Shown here in pieces: positions 1 through 6,081 of a stretch of DNA of 6,960 nt. Made by a program: the position numbers and the translations under genes. The stretch spans positions 1-6,960 of the forward strand of contig JALQTL010000468.1 of assembly GCA_023260935.1 (NCBI GenBank). Direction: 5' to 3'. Below the pieces are notes generated by a model, which was not told where the DNA came from, made no database searches, and was given only the letters and a program-made list of their open reading frames with translations. Origin of the DNA: Paracoccaceae bacterium. GTDB taxonomy: Bacteria > Pseudomonadota > Alphaproteobacteria > Rhodobacterales > Rhodobacteraceae. The stretch's first letter is position 1, and the number at the start of each line of letters is the position of its first letter.

Positions 1-1220
1 ATCAGGCCGTTCTCCAGGTGCGCGGCCATTTGCGCGGCATCCGGCTGCAGATCTGCGACGCAGTGCTGCTGGAAGTTGCGGCAGCCATCGGCGAGCAGGC
101 GGATCGATTGCAGCAGGTTGTGGATGATCACCGGCTTGAACACGTTCAACTGCAGGTGGCCCTGGCTGGCGGCGAAGGCGATCGTGGCGTCGTTGCCGAG
201 GACCTGGCAGGCGAGCATCGACAAGGCCTCGCACTGCGTCGGGTTGACCTTGCCGGGCATGATCGAGGAGCCGGGCTCGTTTTCCGGCAGGATCAGTTCG
301 CCAAGGCCCGAACGCGGGCCCGACCCAAGAAGCCGCATGTCATTGGCGATCTTGAAAAGGCTTGCCGCCACCGTCTTCAGCGCGCCCGAGAACATCACCA
401 TCGCATCATGCGCGGCCAGGGCTTCAAATTTGTTCGGTGCCGTCACGAAGGGCAGGCCGGTGATCTGGGCAATTTGCGCGGCCACCCGTGTATCCCATCC
501 CACCCGGGTGTTCAGCCCGGTGCCGACAGCGGTGCCGCCTTGCGCCAGTTCATAGATATCCGGAAGGCAGGCCTTCACGCGGGCGATGCCCTTTTCCACC
601 TGCTTGGCATAGCCCGAGAATTCCTGACCCAGCGTCAGCGGCGTGGCATCCTGCGTATGTGTGCGGCCGATCTTGATGATGTCTTTGAACTCTTCCGATT
701 TCGCGGCCAAAGCCGCGTGCAGCTTTTCCAGCCCCGGGATCAGCACGTCGCGGGCCATCATCCCGATCGCCACATGCATGGCCGTGGGGAAGGTATCGTT
801 CGACGACTGGCCCATGTTCACATGATCATTCGGGTGAACCGGCTTTTTCGACCCCATCACGCCACCCAGCATTTCAATCGCGCGGTTCGAGATCACCTCG
901 TTCGCGTTCATGTTCGACTGGGTACCCGACCCGGTTTGCCAGACCACCAGCGGAAAGTTGTCATCGAACTTGCCGTCGATCACTTCCTGTGCGGCGGCGG
1001 CAATGGCATTGCCCAGTTCCGGCGAAATGTCACCTTGGGCGATGTTGACCAAGGCGCAGGCCTTCTTGATCACGCCGAGCGCCCGGATGATGGCAACGGG
1101 CTGGCGTTCCCAGCCGATCGGGAAATTGATGATGGAACGCTGGGTCTGCGCGCCCCAATACTTGTCGGCGGGAACCTCCAGCGGGCCAAAGCTGTCGGTT
1201 TCGGTGCGGGTGGCGGTCAT
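1..1220 (-). CDS. fumC: Class II fumarate hydratase (fumarase C), C-terminus cut by the window edge
   Basis: This enzyme reversibly hydrates fumarate to L-malate in the TCA cycle; class II fumarases are soluble, iron-independent homotetramers. The window holds 406 complete codons, and about 55-60 C-terminal residues lie past the left edge, judging from the usual length of about 463-467. The superfamily signature GSSIMPGKVNP is at residues 317-327 (bases 240-272), with the catalytic serine at 318. The GRTHTQDATP motif places the catalytic histidine at residue 188. Both numbers equal those of E. coli FumC, so no indel is likely up to that point. The TGSGTQSNMNANEV substrate-binding segment is also present. 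The ATG at 1220 has a perfect AGGAGG eight bases upstream. It lies 107 bases downstream of sspB on the same strand, so it may be co-transcribed with sspB or have its own promoter. The identification is essentially certain. Confidence 0.97.
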   Translation of the reverse strand, partial: MTATRTETDSFGPLEVPADKYWGAQTQRSIINFPIGWERQPVAIIRALGVIKKACALVNIAQGDISPELGNAIAAAAQEVIDGKFDDNFPLVVWQTGSGTQSNMNANEVISNRAIEMLGGVMGSKKPVHPNDHVNMGQSSNDTFPTAMHVAIGMMARDVLIPGLEKLHAALAAKSEEFKDIIKIGRTHTQDATPLTLGQEFSGYAKQVEKGIARVKACLPDIYELAQGGTAVGTGLNTRVGWDTRVAAQIAQITGLPFVTAPNKFEALAAHDAMVMFSGALKTVAASLFKIANDMRLLGSGPRSGLGELILPENEPGSSIMPGKVNPTQCEALSMLACQVLGNDATIAFAASQGHLQLNVFKPVIIHNLLQSIRLLADGCRNFQQHCVADLQPDAAQMAAHLENGL

Positions 1221-1228
1221 CGGGCAAG

Positions 1229-1234
1229 CCTCCT
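1229..1234 (-). promoter_or_regulatory. Shine-Dalgarno site of fumC
   Basis: On the minus strand this reads AGGAGG, a perfect match to the anti-Shine-Dalgarno sequence, eight bases before the fumC ATG. It is the strongest ribosome binding site in the window and fixes the fumC start. Confidence 0.85.
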
Positions 1235-1250
1235 GATTTTGCTGCGCCCG

Positions 1251-1279
1251 TTCCTAAGGCGGATGGGGGGCGAAATCAA
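1251..1279 (-). promoter_or_regulatory. Weak candidate promoter for fumC
   Basis: On the minus strand TTGATT (1279-1274) and TAGGAA (1256-1251) are separated by exactly 17 bases and end about 30 bases before the fumC start. The -35 resembles TTGACA, but the -10 matches TATAAT at only three positions. The spacing is good and the hexamers are poor. It would allow fumC to be expressed independently of sspB. This is a suggestion only. Confidence 0.22.
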
Positions 1280-1327
1280 TTGGCATACCGTCGCATACCG
1301 TGCGGCGTCGCGGCAGCGGCTTCCGGC

Positions 1328-1789
1328 TTATTGCTTGCGGAATTTGTCCAGGCTGACCACTTCGGCATCATGCTGGGGGGGCGGATCGTCGTCGTCGCCA
1401 TCGTCATCCCCATCATCCCCGTCATCGTCGTCTTCGACATGGCTTTCAAAGCGCAGCCCGAATTCCACCGACGGGTCAACGAAGGTGCGCACGGCATCAA
1501 AGGGGATGACCAGCGGTTCAGGCTGATTGCCGAAGTTCAGCGTGATGGAAAATCCGTCATCGGTGACGATCAGATTCTCGAACCAGTGCTGGATCACCAC
1601 CGTCATCTCGTTCGGATAGCGTGCCTTCAGCCAGTCGGCCATGGCCACATCGGGGTGGGTGGTGTCGAAGGTGATGAAGAAGTGATGGGTTCCGGGAAGC
1701 CCGCGTTCGGCGACATCTTCCAGCACGTTCTGGATCAGGCCCCGCATCGCGCGATGCATCAGGTTTCCATAATCTATCGATCGCGCCAT
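1328..1789 (-). CDS. sspB: SspB-family ClpXP adaptor protein (alphaproteobacterial type)
   Basis: This is an adaptor that tethers ssrA-tagged and other substrates to the ClpXP protease in the cytoplasm. The 153-residue protein begins MARSIDYGNLMHRAMRGLIQ, the typical N-terminus of the alphaproteobacterial family. A beta-rich substrate-binding domain follows to about residue 115 (HFFITFDTTHP, MTVVIQHWFENL, FSITLNF, PLVIPFDAV). Residues 119-135 are almost entirely Asp with a few Gly. The protein ends EVVSLDKFRKQ, which matches the short hydrophobic/basic ClpX-docking tail of SspB proteins. An upstream in-frame ATG at 1807 would add six residues. I chose 1789 because AAGAGGG (1802-1796) lies at good spacing before it and because family proteins start there. 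A perfect inverted repeat lies just upstream. fumC follows 107 bases downstream. Confidence 0.93.
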   Translation of the reverse strand: MARSIDYGNLMHRAMRGLIQNVLEDVAERGLPGTHHFFITFDTTHPDVAMADWLKARYPNEMTVVIQHWFENLIVTDDGFSITLNFGNQPEPLVIPFDAVRTFVDPSVEFGLRFESHVEDDDDGDDGDDDGDDDDPPPQHDAEVVSLDKFRKQ

Positions 1790-1810
1790 GGAGATCCCTC
1801 TTGTCATCTT

Positions 1811-1836
1811 GGGGTCAGCATAGGGAATTTGACCCC
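1811..1836 (-). promoter_or_regulatory. Perfect 7-bp inverted repeat over the likely sspB promoter (operator candidate)
   Basis: GGGGTCA (1811-1817) and TGACCCC (1830-1836) are perfect inverted copies separated by 12 bases, a centre-to-centre distance of about two helical turns. On the minus strand, TATGCT (1822-1817, four of six matches to TATAAT) lies at the inner edge of one arm and would start transcription about 20 bases before the sspB ATG. No good -35 hexamer is visible 17 bases upstream. No T-run follows the repeat, so a terminator for chrA is unlikely. The size and position fit a dimeric repressor site. The regulator is unknown and the function is inferred. Confidence 0.4.
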
Positions 1837-1867
1837 GAAGGGAAGGGGCCGATACAGCCTTTGCAGG

Positions 1868-3139
1868 CTAGAGCCCCGACAGCAGTGCCGAGGCCGCCGC
1901 TGACAGCGCCAGCACGCGCCAGAGCGGCTGGTGAAAGACCAGCAAAAGGCCGCCCGAAAACAGCGCCAGACCCACCGCCAGCGGCTTTACGGAACCCGGG
2001 TCCGGCAAGACAAGGGTGAAGGGGCCAAAGCCGGATGTTCCCACCGTTGCAAAGAGAAAATGCAGCGCAAACCAGAGTGACAGGTTGGCGATGACCCCCA
2101 CGACAGCCGCCATGATGGCAGACAGGGCACCGGCCAGTCGCGGGTTCGCGGTGATGCGGGCAAGGTAGGGCGCGCCCAGGAAGATCCACAGAAAGCACGG
2201 CGCAAAGGTCATCCACAGGGCGACAAGGGCCGCGCAGAAGGCAAGGCCCCAGCTGCCCGCTGCAAAGCCCGCCGTGAAGCCCACGAATTCGGTCACCAGA
2301 ATCAGCGGGCCCGGCGTTGTCTCGGCAAGGCCTAGGCCGGCCATCATCTGCGCGGTCGACAGCCAGCCCCGCACCTGCACCACCTCTTGCGTCATCCAGG
2401 CCAGAACCGCATAGGCCCCGCCAAAGGTGACAACCGCAAGCTTTGAAAAGAACCAGCCCAGCTGAAAAAGGAAGCCGCCGTCAAAAAACGCCAGAAGGGC
2501 CAGTGGCAGCAGCCAGATGGCGCCCCAGAGCAGCAGCACCCGCAGCGGTTGGGCCGGTCCCTGCGCCTCTGTCGCTGTGCTGGCGGGCAAGGGGCCCCCC
2601 GCCGCCGGATTGCCGCGCGCCTGAAAGAAGCCCCAAAGCCCGGCGGCCAGAATGACCAGCGGAAAGGGCAGGTTCAGTGCAAACAGCGCCAGAAAGCCAA
2701 GCAGGGCAATGATCCGTCCACCCCGGCTTTGCAGGGCCTTTTTCGATATCCGGATCAGGGCCTCGATCACCAGGGCGATGACGGCGGCCTGAATGCCCAG
2801 AAACAGCGCCGCCATCAGCGGAACCTGCCCGAAGGCCGCGTAGACAGCCGAAAGCGCCAGAACAACCGCCGCGCCCGGCAAGACAAACAGCAGCCCCGCG
2901 ATCACGCCGCCAAGGGTGCCGTATACGCGCCAGCCGGCCCATGTGGCCAACTGCATCGCTTCAGGCCCCGGCAAGAGCATGCAGAAGGACAGGGCAGAGA
3001 CATATTCGCGGTCGGTGATCCAGCGTTTTTCATCCACCAGAACGCGGTGCATCAGCGCAATCTGCGCTGCCGGCCCGCCAAAGGAAAGGCAGCCGATCTT
3101 CAGGAAGGTGCGCGTCAGTTCTGCAAGGCCCGGTGTCAT
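1868..3139 (-). CDS. chrA: Chromate transporter, two-domain (long-chain) CHR family
   Basis: This is an inner-membrane transporter of the CHR family. Characterised members export chromate from the cytoplasm and give chromate resistance. The 423 residues form the duplicated two-domain type. The N-terminal half (about 1-175) has FGGP at 20-23 and LLPGP at 55-59. The C-terminal half (about 225-423) repeats the pattern with TFGGAY at 238-243 and TTPGP at 274-278. Long hydrophobic segments run through both halves (for example 78-100, 107-127, 143-172, 200-220, 296-322, 340-366). A Pro/Ala-rich linker at about 176-198 joins them. AGGA seven bases before the ATG at 3139 supports the start. It lies 65 bases after apt on the same strand, so read-through from the purine-salvage genes is possible. 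No chrB-like regulator gene is in view. Family identity is sure; the substrate is inferred from the family. Confidence 0.92.
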   Translation of the reverse strand: MTPGLAELTRTFLKIGCLSFGGPAAQIALMHRVLVDEKRWITDREYVSALSFCMLLPGPEAMQLATWAGWRVYGTLGGVIAGLLFVLPGAAVVLALSAVYAAFGQVPLMAALFLGIQAAVIALVIEALIRISKKALQSRGGRIIALLGFLALFALNLPFPLVILAAGLWGFFQARGNPAAGGPLPASTATEAQGPAQPLRVLLLWGAIWLLPLALLAFFDGGFLFQLGWFFSKLAVVTFGGAYAVLAWMTQEVVQVRGWLSTAQMMAGLGLAETTPGPLILVTEFVGFTAGFAAGSWGLAFCAALVALWMTFAPCFLWIFLGAPYLARITANPRLAGALSAIMAAVVGVIANLSLWFALHFLFATVGTSGFGPFTLVLPDPGSVKPLAVGLALFSGGLLLVFHQPLWRVLALSAAASALLSGL

Positions 3140-3204
3140 CGCAACATCCTAAGCGCCGTGCATGAAACGGGGGCGACACTCGCAGGGCAGGGAGGACGGG
3201 CCTT

Positions 3205-3738
3205 TCAAAGCCCTTCGAAAGCGCAAAGGGCATGCACGTCCATGCCCATGGCTTCCAGTTTCCGCCGCCCGCCCAGATCGGGCAGGTCCACCACGAAGGC
3301 ACAGCCGATCACCTGCGCGCCAAGACGTTCGATCAGCTTGATCCCGGCCTCGGCCGTGCCGCCGGTTGCCAGAAGGTCATCGACCAGCAGCACCTTTTCC
3401 CCGGCCTGCATGGCATCATCATGCACTTCAACCACCGCCTCGCCGTATTCCAGCTTATAGGCTTGGGCGATGGTCTGGCCCGGCAGCTTGCCCTTCTTGC
3501 GGATCGGCACGAAGCCGGTGGAAAGCTGATGCGCGACCGCCCCGCCAAGGATGAAGCCCCGCGCCTCCAGCCCCACCACCTTGTCGATCCGCATGCCGGC
3601 ATAGGGGGCCAGCAACTGATCAACGCACATCCGGAACCCGCGGGGATCGGCGAAAAGGGTGGTCACATCGCGAAAGAGAATGCCCTCGTGCGGGAAATCC
3701 ACGATGGTGCGGATGTAATCCTTGACGGTTTTCGCCAT
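3205..3738 (-). CDS. apt: Adenine phosphoribosyltransferase
   Basis: This cytoplasmic enzyme converts adenine and PRPP to AMP and pyrophosphate (purine salvage). The protein is 177 residues, the usual length for the family. The N-terminal KDYIRTIVDFPHEGILFRDVT segment is typical of Apt. VGLEARGF is at 55-62, the flexible-loop region KKGKLPGQT at 81-89, and the PRPP-binding motif VLLVDDLLATGGTAEA at 116-131 with its adjacent Asp pair. An in-frame ATG at 3789 would add 17 Arg-rich residues of no family character. I chose 3738 because the protein then begins MAKTVKDY and a G-rich AAAGGGGG lies just upstream. Its upstream neighbour mtnP, 77 bases away, makes the adenine that Apt uses. Confidence 0.95.
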   Translation of the reverse strand: MAKTVKDYIRTIVDFPHEGILFRDVTTLFADPRGFRMCVDQLLAPYAGMRIDKVVGLEARGFILGGAVAHQLSTGFVPIRKKGKLPGQTIAQAYKLEYGEAVVEVHDDAMQAGEKVLLVDDLLATGGTAEAGIKLIERLGAQVIGCAFVVDLPDLGGRRKLEAMGMDVHALCAFEGL

Positions 3739-3815
3739 GACAGGCCCCCTTTGCCGAAGATCGCGACGGGCTTGGCTAACACAGGCCAACTGAAAAGGAC
3801 AAGCGCGGCCGGACG

Positions 3816-4685
3816 TCAGCCCAGCACGCGCCCCGCCACGGCATCAAGCCGGGCCAGAGCTTCCGGGTCGCGCCGGTCGGGGGCTGTCATGATGGCGTGC
3901 TCCAGTGCCCGGTCGCAGCCATGGGGGCAGGGCGCCCGGTCCGGCCCCAGACGGCCGGGAAGGCGGGCAATCAGGCTGCGCGCATGCACCGAATTGCGCC
4001 CCATGGTGGCCACCACCTGCGCCACATCGACGGCACCATGATCGGCGTGCCAGCAGTCGTAATCCGTCACCATGGCGATGCAGGCATAGCAAAGCTCTGC
4101 CTCTCGGGCCAGTTTGGCTTCGGGCATCCCGGTCATTCCGATCAGGTCGGCCCCCCATTGCCGATAGAGCCGGGATTCGGCCAGCGTGGAAAACTGCGGC
4201 CCCTCCATCGCCACATAGGTTGCCCCCACATGCACGGTGGCCCCACTGTCACGCGCCGCCGTTGCTGCCGCCTCGCCAAGGCGCGCGCAGGTGGGATGGG
4301 CAAAGCCCACATGGGCCACGCAGCCCGTGCCGAAAAACGATTTCTCGCGCGCGAAGGTGCGGTCGATGTATTGGTCGACAATGACGAAATCGCCGGGGAT
4401 GAAATCCTCTCGCAAGCTGCCGACAGCAGAAACGGCGATGATATCGGTGCAGCCCAGCCGTTTCAGCGCGTCGATATTGGCGCGGTAGTTCACGCTGGTG
4501 GGGCTGTGAACGTGCCCTCTGCCATGACGCGGCAGAAAGGCCATGGCCACTCCGTCCAGGCGGCCCACAAGGATTTCATCAGACGGCTTGCCCCAGGGTG
4601 TCTTGACGCGCACCCAGCTTGCCCCTTCCAGCCCGTCGATCTGATAGAGGCCAGAACCTCCGATGACGCCGATCATGGTCTGCAT
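3816..4685 (-). CDS. mtnP: S-methyl-5'-thioadenosine phosphorylase
   Basis: This enzyme phosphorolyses 5'-methylthioadenosine to adenine and 5-methylthioribose-1-phosphate, clearing a by-product of polyamine and acyl-homoserine-lactone synthesis. The 289 residues match the trimeric MTAP/PNP family. GGSGLY is at 9-14, the phosphate-binding PRHG at 52-55, SAVGSL at 86-91, EGPQFST at 161-167 and MTGMPE at 184-189. TDYDCW at 207-212 carries the two Asp residues that select 6-aminopurines in MTA phosphorylases, which argues against a guanosine/inosine phosphorylase. An in-frame ATG at 4763 would add 26 Arg-rich residues and overlap the preceding hairpin. I chose 4685 because GAGGG precedes it and the protein starts MQTMIGVIGGSG. 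An ATG at 4676 is a possible alternative. apt lies immediately downstream. Confidence 0.95.
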   Translation of the reverse strand: MQTMIGVIGGSGLYQIDGLEGASWVRVKTPWGKPSDEILVGRLDGVAMAFLPRHGRGHVHSPTSVNYRANIDALKRLGCTDIIAVSAVGSLREDFIPGDFVIVDQYIDRTFAREKSFFGTGCVAHVGFAHPTCARLGEAAATAARDSGATVHVGATYVAMEGPQFSTLAESRLYRQWGADLIGMTGMPEAKLAREAELCYACIAMVTDYDCWHADHGAVDVAQVVATMGRNSVHARSLIARLPGRLGPDRAPCPHGCDRALEHAIMTAPDRRDPEALARLDAVAGRVLG

Positions 4686-4748
4686 GGGGCCCTCTTTCCA
4701 GCTGTGACGCCGGCGAAGGATAGCGGCCCGGCAACGGCGGGGGAAGAG

Positions 4749-4780
4749 CCTGAAGCCGCTCATGGGGGGCGGGCTTCAGG
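4749..4780 (-). terminator. Strong hairpin at the 3' end of the broken gene (terminator-like, weak T-tract)
   Basis: CCTGAAGCC (4749-4757) and GGCTTCAGG (4772-4780) form a perfect 9-bp stem, and a one-base bulge adds two further GC pairs. The TGA stop of the frameshifted gene (4778-4776) is inside the stem. On the minus strand the stem is followed by CTCTTCC, which is only a poor T-tract. It may act as a weak terminator, a transcript-stabilising hairpin, or both. A -10-like TATCCT (4722-4717) then lies 31 bases before the mtnP start, so mtnP could restart transcription here. That promoter has no clear -35. Confidence 0.42.
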
Positions 4781-5415
4781 GGCGCGGCACGGGCGAAAGG
4801 CTGGCCCCGTCGACGCGCCAGCAAAAGGAGCAGCTGGCCGGATCACAGGCCTGGGGGCAATCTGGCAAGCGCCCGCCGGTGCCGATCCAGACCCGTCCAT
4901 CGGTTCCCCGCACCAGATGGGCCCCCGCGCCCAGAATGAATTCTGCCGCCCCCTTTTCGCGGAAAGACCCGCGACAGAAAGACCGCGACAGAACAAAGCA
5001 GCACGCCACAATTTTCGCTGAAGGACTGCCCGGTGCAAAGCAGGGCCCGATGGTCCATGACGATGTCGTTGATGCCATCCCCGTCCAGATCGGCGCGCAA
5101 GGGGGCCGTGGGATCGATCGTGGCGCCAAGGGGGCAGGTCTGCGCAATGTGCCGCTTCAAGCCCGCCTCCAGCAGGGCGGCCACGCCGGCAGGTGACGGT
5201 GCCGGGGCGGGCGGTGCAAAGGGGGCGGCAGGCCGTCGGGGGAAACGCCGCCGCAATGAAAACTGGGCATGCCATCGGCGGCGGTTACCCAGGCCTCGAA
5301 CCAGGCGCCGTTGTCAAAGGTTTCGGCCCGCCAGAGCTGTGCATGGCCCTGCAACGGGCAGGGACAGGGCTGCCAGAAAGGCAACCCCAAGCGCCTTGAC
5401 GCCTTTTCGGCTCAT
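4776..5415 (-). pseudogene. Secreted Cys-rich protein with a DxDxDG motif, interrupted by three frameshifts
   Basis: I do not recognise this family. The start is the ATG at 5415, whose ATGA overlaps the stop of the flavin reductase gene. It begins with a clear signal peptide: Arg/Lys at 3, 4 and 7, the hydrophobic core VAFLAALSLPVAG, then AGHA before QLWRAETF. As read, it stops after 33 codons at 5316-5314. Dropping one base in the GGGCC tract near 5345-5350, adding one in the G5 run on the plus strand near 5221-5225, and dropping one C at 4968-4970 restores a single frame of 212 codons plus stop. That frame contains WRAETFDNGAWFEAW, a Pro/Ala linker, DLDGDGINDIVMD (a calcium-binding or FG-GAP/VCBS-like loop, bases about 5062-5091), ILGAGAHLVRGTDG and many cysteines. 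The coherence in all three frames points to recent gene decay or to homopolymer sequencing errors. The product would be periplasmic or extracytoplasmic. Function unknown. Confidence 0.75.
4963..4991. repeat. Imperfect 14-bp tandem repeat, two copies, one with an extra C
   Basis: AAAGACCCGCGACAG (4963-4977) is followed directly by AAAGACCGCGACAG (4978-4991). The copies are identical except for one extra C in the first. That C is exactly the base whose removal restores the reading frame of the broken gene around it. Slippage between the copies or at the CCC run is a plausible origin. Confidence 0.8.
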
Positions 5416-5999
5416 GGCGCTTCGCCGGGTCTGGCGCGTTCAAAGACCTCGCGCACCACGGTGTAGTCGCGATAGCCCAGCCGGGCCACCGGGTTGAAGC
5501 GTGTCACGTCAAAGCGGCCATCGATCATGCAATCGTCGCGCAGATGCACGCCTGTCACCTCGCCCAGAACCAGCACATTGTCTTGGCCCTTCAGCGCCAC
5601 CTCTTGTGTCAGCCGGCATTCCAGCGTGGCAGGCGCGCCCATAACCCGCGGACAGGCGATGGTGGTGCAGGGGGCTTTTTGCAGACCGGCCAGATCGAAT
5701 TCATCCGTGTTGCGGGGCAGGGCGGCGGAACTTGCATTCATCGCCTCGAACAGGGCCTCTGACACGACGTTCACGGCAAAGACGCCGGTTTCGCGGATGT
5801 TCAGAAGCGAATCCTTCACCCCGGTCGAGGCGAACATCACCTGCGGCGGCACATAGGCCGTAGCATTGAAAAACGAATAGGGGGCCAGATTGTCGCCTTG
5901 TGACCCGGTTGTCGAAATCCAGCCGATCGGGCGGGGCGAGACAATGGCGTTGAACGGGTTGTGGGGCAGCCCGTGGCCATCTTCTGGGCGATAGAACAT
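5412..5999 (-). CDS. Flavin reductase-like, FMN-binding split-barrel protein
   Basis: This is a member of the flavin reductase-like (DIM6/NTAB, COG1853) group, soluble split-barrel proteins that bind FMN. Some members supply reduced flavin to monooxygenases, and many are uncharacterised. The protein is 195 residues. The N-terminal block NPFNAIVSPRPIGWIST (14-30), followed by NLAPYSFFNATAYVPPQVMF (37-56), is the characteristic flavin-binding signature. KDSLLNIRETGVFAVNVVS (62-80) follows. Late in the protein, LVLGEVTGVHL (143-153) and FNPVARLGYRDYTVV (168-182) resemble the usual family C-terminus. An in-frame ATG at 6029 would add ten residues. I chose 5999 because AAAGGA lies five bases upstream and family members begin near MFYRPEDG. 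The stop overlaps the ATG of the next gene. The partner enzyme and physiological substrate cannot be told from here. Confidence 0.88.
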   Translation of the reverse strand: MFYRPEDGHGLPHNPFNAIVSPRPIGWISTTGSQGDNLAPYSFFNATAYVPPQVMFASTGVKDSLLNIRETGVFAVNVVSEALFEAMNASSAALPRNTDEFDLAGLQKAPCTTIACPRVMGAPATLECRLTQEVALKGQDNVLVLGEVTGVHLRDDCMIDGRFDVTRFNPVARLGYRDYTVVREVFERARPGEAP

Positions 6000-6081
6000 G
6001 TGCTTCCTTTCACGATTTGCCCCTGACACTTTCGCATGTTACGGGGCTTTTCCAGTAGATTCGGCAGGGTTAGGCGCGCGC
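6000..6081. promoter_or_regulatory. Divergent intergenic region between the flavin reductase and GNAT genes
   Basis: The two genes point away from each other across 82 bases, so promoters for both directions should lie here or overlap the coding starts. A CTGACA at 6023-6028 resembles a plus-strand -35, but no convincing -10 stands 16-18 bases downstream. On the minus strand TAACAT is a possible -10 without a matching -35. No strong inverted repeat is visible. The assignment rests on gene orientation. Confidence 0.4.

Noticed and set aside
1283..1300. Direct repeat GCATACCG, two copies ten bases apart, between sspB and fumC
   Set aside because: The unit is short, there are only two copies, and there is no clear relation to a promoter. 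Chance is sufficient.
18..1526. A 502-codon open frame on the plus strand
   Set aside because: It lies antisense to fumC and runs into sspB. The fumC frame carries catalytic motifs at the expected residue numbers. The antisense frame is Arg/His-rich with no recognisable domain, typical of a GC-rich shadow.
1280..1903. A 207-codon plus-strand frame with hydrophobic stretches
   Set aside because: It is antisense to sspB. The run of Val/Ile near its start is the reverse reading of the Asp codon repeats.
3199..3214. Hairpin-like sequence GGGCCTTTCAAAGCCC at the end of apt
   Set aside because: The arms do not pair continuously, it covers the apt stop codon, and no T-tract follows, so it is not a credible terminator.
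2549..3460. A 303-codon open frame on the plus strand
   Set aside because: It is antisense to chrA and the end of apt. The Gln/Arg-rich composition comes from reading a membrane-protein gene backwards.
3772..3789. Inverted repeat TTGGC/GCCAA with an 8-base spacer between mtnP and apt
   Set aside because: The five-base arms are too short to stand out in GC-rich DNA. No T-run follows and no promoter hexamers frame it.
3897..5021. A 374-codon open frame on the plus strand
   Set aside because: It is antisense to mtnP and the broken secreted-protein gene, with no domain and shadow-like composition.
4760..5275. A 171-codon minus-strand frame spanning the broken gene region
   Set aside because: It is the third, non-coding frame. 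The signal peptide, DLDGDG and the C-terminal domain all lie in the other two frames.
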